The translations under genes were made by a program, and so were the position numbers. From assembly GCF_007922615.2 (NCBI RefSeq), contig NZ_CP042301.2, positions 4,076,001 to 4,140,000 on the forward strand: 64,000 nucleotides of DNA, read 5' to 3'. How positions within the stretch are numbered: the stretch's first letter is position 1; the number at the start of each line of letters is the position of its first letter. The notes under the pieces are model-generated. The model saw only the letters and a list, made by a program, of their open reading frames with translations. It was not told the DNA's origin and did no database searches. Source of the DNA: Nitratireductor mangrovi. GTDB lineage: Bacteria > Pseudomonadota > Alphaproteobacteria > Rhizobiales > Rhizobiaceae. Of the stretch, positions 7,168 through 16,131 are shown piece by piece.

Positions 7168-7785
7168 TCAGCGCTTGACGGAGCCGACCAGCATGCCGGG
7201 TTCCGAACGCAGATTGACCCAGCGACCGGTATGGTTGCTCGCCTGCCGCTTCAGGAAACGGTAGCCGGTCTGGCGCCACGGCCGGATGTCGTCGCGCAGA
7301 TTGTCGAGGATGTAGTCGCCCTTGTCGGTGCGCACCGTCAGGACCGCATGCCCTTCACCGTCGGCCTTGCGCACCACGGTGATCAGCAGGTTGGAGTACG
7401 AGACGCCGCGCTTGCGCAGCAGGCGACGTTTTTCCAGGACATAGTCCTCGCAGTCGCCAACCCCGTTCGGGTAGCTCCAGACCTCGTCCTTGCCGAACAC
7501 GTCGATATCGTTCATCGGCTTGACCGCGCGGTTCACGCTGGAATTGACGCTGGCCATCGCTTTCCAAAGGCCTTTGGACATGCGCACAGGTCCGCGGTCG
7601 GCTTCGGTTATCGAGCATTCGCGCGGGTTGGCCTTGCAGAATTCGTAGTGGCCGATCGGCTGCGACGTCAGGCTGCCGGTCACCATCGAATCGATTTGAC
7701 CCGAAATTGCCGGCGTCAGCGGCAACGTTGCGAGCGCCGCCACACACGCAAGTGCCCGGAATCCCGACGCAATCCTACCCTGCAT
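7168..7785 (-). CDS. Exported transglutaminase-like cysteine protease (BTLCP, DUF920)
   Basis: This is a bacterial transglutaminase-like cysteine proteinase family protein of 205 residues. The first 29 residues form a signal peptide (MQGRIASGFRALACVAALAT...), so it acts in the periplasm. The catalytic triad is visible as Cys112 in GVGDCEDYVLEKR, His146 in GEGHAVLTV and Asp161 in YILDNL. Substrate is unknown; family members are linked to envelope or adhesin processing. I chose the ATG at 7785 because it starts the signal peptide and has AGGGGG upstream; a TTG at 7824 would add 13 residues of no known use. It stands alone between comM and arfB and ends at a clear terminator. Confidence 0.85.
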   Translation of the reverse strand: MQGRIASGFRALACVAALATLPLTPAISGQIDSMVTGSLTSQPIGHYEFCKANPRECSITEADRGPVRMSKGLWKAMASVNSSVNRAVKPMNDIDVFGKDEVWSYPNGVGDCEDYVLEKRRLLRKRGVSYSNLLITVVRKADGEGHAVLTVRTDKGDYILDNLRDDIRPWRQTGYRFLKRQASNHTGRWVNLRSEPGMLVGSVKR

Positions 7786-7934
7786 CTGCTCTAGCCCCCT
7801 GCGCCTCGCAGTTCTTGTTAACAAAAAATTAAGTGTGATCGGGCGCTCGTGTCAATTCACGACCTGAACTGTCCCGAGATCATGGTTACTGGCAGCGGCT
7901 CTGTGAGTCCGCTGTGCAACAGTAGGCCTTCAAC

Positions 7935-8372
7935 CTAATCTCGCTCGACGCGGCCACGCATCTTCTTAATCGCCGACCGGCCGGCCTTGGCCTTGAGACG
8001 GCGCTCGACGGCACCTTTTGAAGGCCGTGTCTTCTTGCGTGGCGGAGGGGGCGGCTCCGCCGCCCTGGCGACGAGGGCGATCAGGCGGTCCCGCGCATCG
8101 TCGCGGTTGCGCTCCTGTGTGCGGAAGCGGTTCGCCTCGATGATGATGACGCCGTCCTTGGTGGCGCGCTGCCCGGCGATCTTCAGGAGCCGTGCCCGGA
8201 CCGGCTGCGGCAGTCCCGAGGCACCGGCGGCGTTGAAACGCAGTTGCACCGCCGTCGCTACCTTGTTGACGTTCTGGCCGCCCGGGCCGGACGCTCGGAT
8301 GAAGTTTTCCTCAAGATCGCTTTCGTCGATCGTCACGCCGTCGGTGACGGCTATCTCGCCCTCGCGGCTCAT
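7935..8372 (-). CDS. arfB: Alternative ribosome-rescue factor / peptidyl-tRNA hydrolase ArfB
   Basis: ArfB (YaeJ) enters stalled ribosomes and hydrolyses the peptidyl-tRNA. The catalytic GGQ loop is at residues 31-33 (RASGPGGQNVNKVAT), followed by the RF-1-like domain (RFRTQERNRDDARDRL). A long basic C-terminal tail (KKTRPSKGAVERRLKAKAG...) inserts into the empty mRNA channel in known homologues. Length (145) is typical. It lies downstream of pckA on the same strand, but a strong terminator separates the two, so it is probably expressed independently. Confidence 0.92.
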   Translation of the reverse strand: MSREGEIAVTDGVTIDESDLEENFIRASGPGGQNVNKVATAVQLRFNAAGASGLPQPVRARLLKIAGQRATKDGVIIIEANRFRTQERNRDDARDRLIALVARAAEPPPPPRKKTRPSKGAVERRLKAKAGRSAIKKMRGRVERD

Positions 8373-8413
8373 GGGCTGTCTCCTCGGCTTCGAGACATGC
8401 CCCGTGGCGAGCC

Positions 8414-8447
8414 AAAAAGAAAGGCCCGGTCCGCGGCCCGGGCCTTT
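8414..8447 (-). terminator. Rho-independent terminator of pckA
   Basis: A perfect 10-bp stem (8420-8429 with 8438-8447) is followed on the minus strand by TTTCTTTTT. It lies 30 bases after the pckA stop codon and just before arfB. Confidence 0.85.
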
Positions 8448-8476
8448 GTGGCGTTTCTTGGCTGGCGGTCCCGGCC

Positions 8477-10087
<1,611 letters not shown>

Positions 10088-10200
10088 TCGTTTCGCTCCC
10101 TGGCGTCTGCTGGCGAATGTTCTGGCCGTCTGCGCCAGGATGTGGGCCCGGCAGCTCGGATCAAAGGTGACAAACAGAAAAACGCTTTTGCATCAAATCA

Positions 10201-10244
10201 TTAATCGATTTAAAAATTTTGAAATTCTCCTAAATCGTTTAAAA
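10201..10244. promoter_or_regulatory. AT-rich operator-like pair between pckA and chvI
   Basis: Two similar AT-rich blocks, TTAATCGATTTAAAA (10201-10215) and CTAAATCGTTTAAAA (10230-10244), lie on the pckA side of the divergent intergenic region. Each has a central CG flanked by A/T runs, as in many LacI-family operators. A LacI-type regulator (PckR) is known for pckA in Sinorhizobium, but no specific match was made here. Confidence 0.35.
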
Positions 10245-10325
10245 GGTGTGGGGATTTCGCCTGATGGTAAATGTTCGCCTGTGTTTCGCGACCGCCGAGC
10301 GCAGGTCGAGGCGCGGCGCCTCGCA

Positions 10326-10346
10326 AGCCCTTGTGTGACAAGGGCT
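10326..10346. promoter_or_regulatory. Perfect 9-bp-arm palindrome upstream of chvI
   Basis: AGCCCTTGT (10326-10334) and ACAAGGGCT (10338-10346) flank GTG. The site lies 92 bases before the chvI start in the divergent pckA/chvI region. Its symmetry suggests a dimeric regulator site or a short hairpin. No T-run follows, so it is not a terminator. Confidence 0.45.
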
Positions 10347-10438
10347 GTGATCTGTGCCACATTTTGTACCCAATTTGTCCGCCTATAGCCCTTTCTCGAA
10401 GCAGGAAGGGACGCCCGCTCATGAGGGATACGCTTGAC

Positions 10439-11140
10439 ATGGCAACGATCGCGCTTGTCGACGACGACCGCAACATCCTGACGTCGGTCTCGATCGCCCT
10501 TGAATCGGAGGGTTATCGCGTCGAAACCTATACTGACGGTGCGTCCGCACTCGACGGGTTCTCCGCCCGCCCGCCCAACCTCGCCATCCTCGACATCAAG
10601 ATGCCGCGCATGGACGGCATGGAACTGCTGCGTCGCCTGCGCCAGAAGACCGACCTGCCGGTGATCTTCCTGACCTCCAAGGATGACGAGATCGACGAAT
10701 TGTTCGGCCTCAAGATGGGCGCTGACGACTTCATCAGAAAGCCGTTTTCACAGCGCCTTCTCGTCGAACGGGTCAAGGCCGTGCTGCGCCGCGCGAATGC
10801 GCGCGAGGTGGCGGCCAAGTCGCCCGGCCAGCAGACCAAATCGCTTGAGCGCGGACAGTTGGTGATGGATCAGGAGCGTCATACCTGTACCTGGAAGGGC
10901 GAGCCCGTCACGCTGACGGTGACGGAATTCCTGATCCTGCATTCGCTTGCCCAGCGCCCCGGCGTCGTAAAGAGCCGTGACGCGCTGATGGATTCGGCCT
11001 ATGACGAACAGGTATATGTTGACGACCGTACGATCGACAGCCACATCAAGCGCCTCAGGAAGAAGTTCAAGGCGGTCGATCAGGAGTTCGACATGATCGA
11101 AACGCTCTACGGGGTGGGTTACCGCTTCCGCGAGGCCTGA
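10439..11140 (+). CDS. chvI: Response regulator ChvI (OmpR/PhoB family)
   Basis: ChvI is the DNA-binding partner of the sensor ChvG and controls envelope, exopolysaccharide and acid-response genes in rhizobia and Agrobacterium. The receiver domain begins [14 protein letters not shown], with phosphoacceptor Asp52 ([13 protein letters not shown]) and the conserved Lys in FIRKPFSQR. The winged-helix output domain ends [17 protein letters not shown]...[11 protein letters not shown]. The ATG at 10439 matches the usual ChvI start; an in-frame ATG at 10421 with GGAAGGG upstream would add six residues. chvG follows 29 bases later. Confidence 0.95.
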   Translation: MATIALVDDDRNILTSVSIALESEGYRVETYTDGASALDGFSARPPNLAILDIKMPRMDGMELLRRLRQKTDLPVIFLTSKDDEIDELFGLKMGADDFIRKPFSQRLLVERVKAVLRRANAREVAAKSPGQQTKSLERGQLVMDQERHTCTWKGEPVTLTVTEFLILHSLAQRPGVVKSRDALMDSAYDEQVYVDDRTIDSHIKRLRKKFKAVDQEFDMIETLYGVGYRFREA

Positions 11141-11169
11141 CGGGCGTCGGGGGCGCAACCCGGCAGCAG

Positions 11170-12948
11170 ATGGTGGCCGAAACCGAACATACCAGGGCGG
11201 GTGAGGTGAATGGTGCGCGGCGCGGTACCTCTGTCGTCGGCTGGCTCACCGTTCCGTTGCGCCGGTTTCTCGGCCACCACGTCTTTTCCAGCCTCACCCG
11301 GCGCATTCTCTTCCTTAACCTGGCCGCGCTCGGCGTGCTGGTGCTCGGCATTCTCTACCTCAACCAGTTCCGCGACGGGCTGATCGAGGCGCGGGTTGAA
11401 AGTCTGATGACGCAGGGCGAGATCATCGCCGCGGCGGTCGCCGCCTCGGCGACGGTCGAGACCGACACCATCACCATTGATCCGGAAAAGCTGCTCGAGT
11501 TGCAGGCCGGCGAGAGCATCGCGCCCGGCACCGATCAGCTTGACAGCCTCGAATTCCCGATCAATCCCGAGCGTGTCGCGCCGGTGATGCGGCGCCTGAT
11601 CTCGCCGACACGCACCCGTGCCCGCATCTACGATCGCGACGCCAACCTGCTGCTCGATTCACGCCACCTCTATTCGCGCGGCCAGATCCTGCGTTACGAC
11701 CTGCCGCCGCTAGAGGAGGCCCAGCCCGACGTTTTCGATCGCGCGCTGAAGTTCGTCTCCGAGCTTTTCCGCCGTTCCGACCTGCCGCTTTACCGCGAGC
11801 AGCCGGGCGGCAACGGCGCCGCCTATCCCGAGGTGATGAACGCGCTCATCGGCACGCCCGGCTTTATCGTGCGTATCAGCGAACACGGTGAGATGATCGT
11901 GTCGGTCGCCGTGCCCGTGCAGCGCTTCCGCGCCGTGCTTGGCGTCCTGCTCCTGTCGACCCAGGGTGGCGACATCGACAAGATCGTCGCCGACGAGCGC
12001 AAGGCCATCTTCCGCGTTTTCGGCGTTGCCGCGCTGGTAACCGCGATCCTGTCGATGATCCTCGCCTCCACCATCGCCAACCCGCTGCGCCGATTGTCGG
12101 CCGCCGCGGTTCGCGTCCGGCGCGGGGTGCGGGCGCGCGAGGAGATTCCCGACTTCTCCGAACGCCAGGACGAGATCGGCAATCTCTCCATCGCCCTGCG
12201 CGATATGACCAACGCGCTTTATGCCCGCATCGACGCCATCGAGAGTTTCGCTGCCGATGTCAGCCACGAACTGAAGAACCCGCTGACTTCGCTGCGCAGC
12301 GCGGTCGAGACCTTGCCCCTCGCTCGCAACGAGGACGCGCGCAACCGGCTGTTGGCCATCATCCAGCACGATGTTCGCCGGCTCGACCGGCTGATTACCG
12401 ACATTTCCGACGCCTCCCGCCTCGATGCCGAGTTGGCGCGCGAGGACGCCGCGCGCCTCGATCTCAGGAAATTTCTCCAGGACCTGGTCGGCGCCGCCAA
12501 CGACAACACCCGCAACCGCAAGCGCGTCTCGGTCGAATTGCGGATGTCGAAGGCCGATCAGGGCGCACGTCGCTTTCTGGTCAACGGCCACGACCTTCGC
12601 CTCGGCCAGGTCTTCACCAATTTGATCGAGAATGCGCGGTCCTTCGTGCCGGACGAGGGCGGGCGCATCGTCGTCTCGTTGGCCCGCTCGGCTCGCCACG
12701 TCATCGTCACCATCGACGACAATGGACCCGGCATCCGCGCCGAAAACATCGACCGCATCTTCGAACGTTTCTACACCGACCGGCCGCCGGCCGAGGCATT
12801 CGGCCAGAATTCCGGCCTTGGCCTGTCGATCAGCCGCCAGATCGTCGAGGCTCATGGCGGCACGCTGACGGCCGAGAACATTCCCGGCTCCAAGGCCGGC
12901 GACGTGCGCGGGGCGCGCTTCATCGTCAAGCTGCCCGCCGAGGGCTGA
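11170..12948 (+). CDS. chvG: Sensor histidine kinase ChvG
   Basis: This membrane sensor of the ChvG-ChvI system is 592 residues long. A first membrane segment (about 46-64, ILFLNLAALGVLVLGILYL) is followed by a periplasmic sensory domain to about 280, a second membrane segment (about 281-300), HAMP, and the HisKA box with phosphorylated His366 (FAADVSHELKNPLTSLRS). The HATPase part has NLIENA, DDNGPGI and SGLGLSISRQI. In Sinorhizobium the periplasmic protein ExoR inhibits ChvG; exoR is not in this window. It is likely co-transcribed with chvI and followed by hprK, the order seen across Rhizobiales. Confidence 0.95.
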   Translation: MVAETEHTRAGEVNGARRGTSVVGWLTVPLRRFLGHHVFSSLTRRILFLNLAALGVLVLGILYLNQFRDGLIEARVESLMTQGEIIAAAVAASATVETDTITIDPEKLLELQAGESIAPGTDQLDSLEFPINPERVAPVMRRLISPTRTRARIYDRDANLLLDSRHLYSRGQILRYDLPPLEEAQPDVFDRALKFVSELFRRSDLPLYREQPGGNGAAYPEVMNALIGTPGFIVRISEHGEMIVSVAVPVQRFRAVLGVLLLSTQGGDIDKIVADERKAIFRVFGVAALVTAILSMILASTIANPLRRLSAAAVRVRRGVRAREEIPDFSERQDEIGNLSIALRDMTNALYARIDAIESFAADVSHELKNPLTSLRSAVETLPLARNEDARNRLLAIIQHDVRRLDRLITDISDASRLDAELAREDAARLDLRKFLQDLVGAANDNTRNRKRVSVELRMSKADQGARRFLVNGHDLRLGQVFTNLIENARSFVPDEGGRIVVSLARSARHVIVTIDDNGPGIRAENIDRIFERFYTDRPPAEAFGQNSGLGLSISRQIVEAHGGTLTAENIPGSKAGDVRGARFIVKLPAEG

Positions 12949-12971
12949 ACCGGGTCCGGCGTGACATTGCC

Positions 12972-13439
12972 ATGACCAACGTCCATGCAAGCGGACTCGT
13001 CATCGGCGATCGCGGCATCATGGTGACCGGGCCGTCGGGCGCCGGCAAATCGACCCTTGTGCTCGCGCTTTTGCGCCATTGCGCGGCGACGGCGACGCCG
13101 GGCTGGCTGCTCGGGGACGACCGTCTTGTCCTCTCCGCCGCCAATGGCCGTCTGTTGGCGCGAGCGCCCGCACGCATTGCCGGGCTGGCAGAAATTCACG
13201 GCTTAGGGGCGCGCCCGGTTGCCTTCGAGGCGAGTGCGGTCATCGACCTTTGCGTGCAGCTCCTGCCCGCCTCCGAGGTGCCAAGGCTCGACCCCGCAGA
13301 GGCCGCGGAATTTGTCGGCATCGCCGTTCCTTCGCTCGCCGTGCCGCAACGCGTGGTCGCGGCTTCCTTGCCCGCCGTCATGGCTCGCATTGCCGATAGC
13401 GGCGCCTCACGCGGCGCTTGCGTCGGTGTAGCCGGATGA
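12972..13439 (+). CDS. hprK: HPr kinase/phosphorylase, short alphaproteobacterial form
   Basis: HprK phosphorylates HPr on a serine to adjust the regulatory PTS. This 155-residue protein is only the C-terminal catalytic domain, typical of alphaproteobacteria; the N-terminal domain of Firmicutes HprK is absent. Walker A is TGPSGAGKST (19-28), and LIEIHGLGARPV-like signature residues appear as LAEIHGLGARP at about 73-83. It follows chvG by 23 bases and precedes EIIA and HPr, linking envelope sensing with PTS output. Confidence 0.92.
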   Translation: MTNVHASGLVIGDRGIMVTGPSGAGKSTLVLALLRHCAATATPGWLLGDDRLVLSAANGRLLARAPARIAGLAEIHGLGARPVAFEASAVIDLCVQLLPASEVPRLDPAEAAEFVGIAVPSLAVPQRVVAASLPAVMARIADSGASRGACVGVAG

Positions 13440-13575
13440 CGTATCCGGCCAAGATTGGGGCTTGTCAAAGCCGGATGCGTCGACAAGATAGCGCACCCGC
13501 CGCCGCGTTGGCGGTTCGGCGACCCATAAGAAGAACCGCGCCCGGCCGGAGGGCGCCGACGGGAGCAGATCGTTC

Positions 13576-13977
13576 ATGATCGGAGTCGTGCTCGTCACGC
13601 ACGGTCGACTTGCCGAGGAATTCCGGCACGCTGTCGAGCATGTGGTCGGTTCGCAGGAGAAATTCGAAACCGTCGCCATCGGGGCCGAAGACGATATGGA
13701 GCGCCGTCGCCAGGACATCGTCGACGCGGTTGCGCGTGTCGATGAGGGTTCCGGCGTCATCATCCTGACCGACATGTTTGGTGGCACGCCTTCCAATCTC
13801 GCGATATCGGTCATGGAGCCGGGCCGCGTCGAGGTGATCGCGGGTATGAACCTGCCGATGCTGATCAAGCTCACCAGTGTGCGGGTCGGCAATGACATGC
13901 CGGCCGCGCTTGAAGGCGCGCAGTCGGCGGGGCGCAAATACATCAATGTCGCCAGCCAGGTCCTGAACGGCAAATGA
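13576..13977 (+). CDS. Mannose-type PTS EIIA component
   Basis: This 133-residue protein of the EIIA-Man fold begins MIGVVLVTHGRLAEEF, with His9 the expected phosphorylation site, and has the IILTDMFGGTPSNLA motif. No EIIB/C/D transport genes are nearby, so, as in other rhizobia, it probably receives phosphate from HPr for regulation rather than sugar uptake. It overlaps the HPr gene by 4 bases (ATGA) and lies 136 bases after hprK. Confidence 0.92.
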   Translation: MIGVVLVTHGRLAEEFRHAVEHVVGSQEKFETVAIGAEDDMERRRQDIVDAVARVDEGSGVIILTDMFGGTPSNLAISVMEPGRVEVIAGMNLPMLIKLTSVRVGNDMPAALEGAQSAGRKYINVASQVLNGK

Positions 13978-14267
13978 CCTCCGTGCTTCCGCAGGCCGCG
14001 GTCGTCCGCGATGTGACGATCGTCAACAAACGCGGTCTGCATGCCCGCGCCTCGGCTCGTTTCGTGCAGGTGGCCGGCGGCTTCGATGCCGAGATTACCG
14101 TGGAAAAGGACGGCGTCGCCGTCGGCGGCACTTCGATCATGGGCTTGATGATGCTGGCCGCCAGCCCCGGGTGCCTGATCCGCATTTCCGCCGCCGGGCC
14201 CGAGGCGGAGCGCGCGGTCGCCGCGCTCGAGGAGCTCGTCGCCAACCGTTTCGGCGAGGAATGCTGA
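13974..14267 (+). CDS. ptsH: Phosphocarrier protein HPr
   Basis: HPr relays phosphate from enzyme I to EIIA proteins. The active site His23 lies in NKRGLHARASARF, and the regulatory serine region is GGTSIMGLMML, where HprK would phosphorylate. It is 97 residues, slightly longer than the classic 85-90 owing to an N-terminal extension. Translation is coupled to the EIIA gene by an ATGA overlap. Enzyme I is not in this window. Confidence 0.94.
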   Translation: MTSVLPQAAVVRDVTIVNKRGLHARASARFVQVAGGFDAEITVEKDGVAVGGTSIMGLMMLAASPGCLIRISAAGPEAERAVAALEELVANRFGEEC

Positions 14268-14340
14268 GCGCGCGACGGGCAGGCCGGTCCGGCAAGGGCC
14301 ATATGCACAGATAATGATTTCCTTATGTCCTATTGTCGGT

Positions 14341-14504
14341 CGGCGGGCGATCTGCTAGATGATCCGCGGCCGGGGCAGGGCCGGGCCTTGGACGAGGTCG
14401 CCCGCCGCATGCGCCGCCTACCGGCGCTCCGCCCGAAAAGTCACATCAGCGCCGGCCCATGAAGCGAATTCAGACAGGGCCGGACGATGCGGCGCTTGCG
14501 CCGC
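14341..14504 (+). promoter_or_regulatory. Hairpin-rich leader upstream of ahcY
   Basis: Three perfect stems lie in series in the 264 bases between ptsH and ahcY: 10 bp (14341-14350 with 14398-14407), 7 bp (14452-14458 with 14477-14483) and 7 bp (14489-14495 with 14498-14504). The last ends 15 bases before the ribosome binding site. I cannot match them to a known SAH or SAM riboswitch consensus. Whether the region is transcribed depends on the promoter, which I could not place. Confidence 0.4.
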
Positions 14505-14531
14505 GAAGCAGGAAATTCTGGAGAGACAAAG

Positions 14532-15932
14532 ATGGCTGAAAAACTGGACTACAAGGTCGCCGACATTTCGCTGGCCGAGTGGGGCCGCAAGGAAATCGAC
14601 ATCGCCGAGACCGAGATGCCGGGTCTGATGTCCTGCCGCGAGGAGTTCGGCGAAACGCAGCCGCTCAAGGGCGCGCGCATCACTGGCTCGCTTCACATGA
14701 CGATCCAGACCGCGGTGCTGATCGAGACGCTCAAGGCGCTTGGCGCCGACGTGCGCTGGGCTTCGTGCAACATCTTCTCGACCCAGGACCACGCCGCAGC
14801 GGCCATCGCCGCGACCGGCACGCCGGTCTTCGCCATCAAGGGTGAATCGCTCGAGGACTACTGGCGCTACACCGACGCCATCTTCCAGTGGTCGGACGGC
14901 GAACCGTCCAACATGATCCTCGACGATGGCGGCGACGCCACCATGTACATCCTGCTTGGCGCCCGCGCCGAGGCCGGCGAGGACGTACTCTCCAAGCCCG
15001 GCAACGAGGAAGAGGAAATCCTCTTTGCCCAGATCAAGAAGCGCATGGCCGAGACGCCTGGCTTCTTCGGCCGTCAGCGCGACGCCATCAAGGGTGTCAC
15101 CGAGGAGACCACCACCGGCGTCAACCGCCTCTACCAGTTGCAGAAGAAGGGCCTGTTGCCCTTCCCGGCGATCAACGTCAACGACTCGGTCACCAAGTCG
15201 AAATTCGACAACAAATATGGCTGCAAGGAATCGCTGGTCGACGGCATCCGTCGCGCCACCGATGTCATGATGGCCGGCAAAGTCGCCGTAGTCTGCGGTT
15301 ACGGCGACGTCGGCAAGGGCTCGGCCGCCTCGCTGCGCGGCGCCGGCGCCCGCGTCAAGGTCACCGAGGTCGACCCGATCTGCGCGTTGCAGGCTTCGAT
15401 GGATGGCTACGAGGTCGTCACTCTTGACGATGCCGCGCCGAACGCCGACATCGTCATCACGACGACCGGCAACAAGGACGTCATCACGATCGACCACATG
15501 CGCAAGATGAAGGACATGGCGATCGTCGGTAACATCGGCCATTTCGACAACGAGATCCAGGTCGCCGCGCTGCGCAATCTCAAATGGACCAACATCAAGC
15601 CGCAGGTCGACATGATCGAGTTCCCCGGCGGCAACCGCATTCTGCTTCTGTCGGAAGGCCGCCTCCTCAATCTCGGCAACGCCACCGGCCACCCGAGCTT
15701 CGTCATGTCGGCCTCCTTCACCAATCAGGTGCTGGCCCAGATCGAGCTGTGGTCGAAGGGACGGAACTACCAGAACGAGGTCTATGTCCTGCCCAAGCAC
15801 CTCGACGAGAAGGTGGCGCGGCTGCATCTCGACAAGCTCGGTGCAAAGCTTACCGAGCTGTCCGACGACCAGGCTTCCTATATCGGCGTGACGCCGCAGG
15901 GTCCGTACAAGCCTGACCACTACAGGTATTGA
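14532..15932 (+). CDS. ahcY: Adenosylhomocysteinase (SAH hydrolase)
   Basis: This NAD-dependent enzyme splits S-adenosylhomocysteine into adenosine and homocysteine, keeping SAM-dependent methyltransferases active; the window holds several of these (pmtA and the betaine methyltransferase). The 466-residue protein begins [20 protein letters not shown] and has the conserved [30 protein letters not shown] and the Rossmann loop [16 protein letters not shown], and ends PDHYRY. The ATG at 14532 has GGAGAG 7 bases upstream. It has its own long leader and a strong terminator. Confidence 0.97.
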   Translation: MAEKLDYKVADISLAEWGRKEIDIAETEMPGLMSCREEFGETQPLKGARITGSLHMTIQTAVLIETLKALGADVRWASCNIFSTQDHAAAAIAATGTPVFAIKGESLEDYWRYTDAIFQWSDGEPSNMILDDGGDATMYILLGARAEAGEDVLSKPGNEEEEILFAQIKKRMAETPGFFGRQRDAIKGVTEETTTGVNRLYQLQKKGLLPFPAINVNDSVTKSKFDNKYGCKESLVDGIRRATDVMMAGKVAVVCGYGDVGKGSAASLRGAGARVKVTEVDPICALQASMDGYEVVTLDDAAPNADIVITTTGNKDVITIDHMRKMKDMAIVGNIGHFDNEIQVAALRNLKWTNIKPQVDMIEFPGGNRILLLSEGRLLNLGNATGHPSFVMSASFTNQVLAQIELWSKGRNYQNEVYVLPKHLDEKVARLHLDKLGAKLTELSDDQASYIGVTPQGPYKPDHYRY

Positions 15933-15959
15933 TCGAACGATCACAAGCCACAAGATGTT

Positions 15960-15996
15960 GAAAACGGGCGGTTGACAAACCGCCCGTTTTCATTTT
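15960..15996 (+). terminator. Rho-independent terminator of ahcY
   Basis: A perfect 14-bp stem (15960-15973 with 15978-15991, loop GACA) is followed by ATTTT. It lies 28 bases after the ahcY stop. Confidence 0.92.
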
Positions 15997-16131
15997 GTCG
16001 CCCTGTGCTTCTTCACGCCGATTCGCTGGGCCGGTACAGTGAGGTGATTCGCCATGACGGCGCGCCCGGGGCGGGGCTCGCCGAAGGATGGCCAGGCGGC
16101 TCGGGCTTCTTGCGGCGGAGAGGAAGAGGGA

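Noticed and set aside
14268..14531. SAH or SAM riboswitch of known class before ahcY
   Set aside because: The hairpins are there, but I could not find the conserved core of the SAH or SAM-II motifs, so only an unclassified leader is reported.
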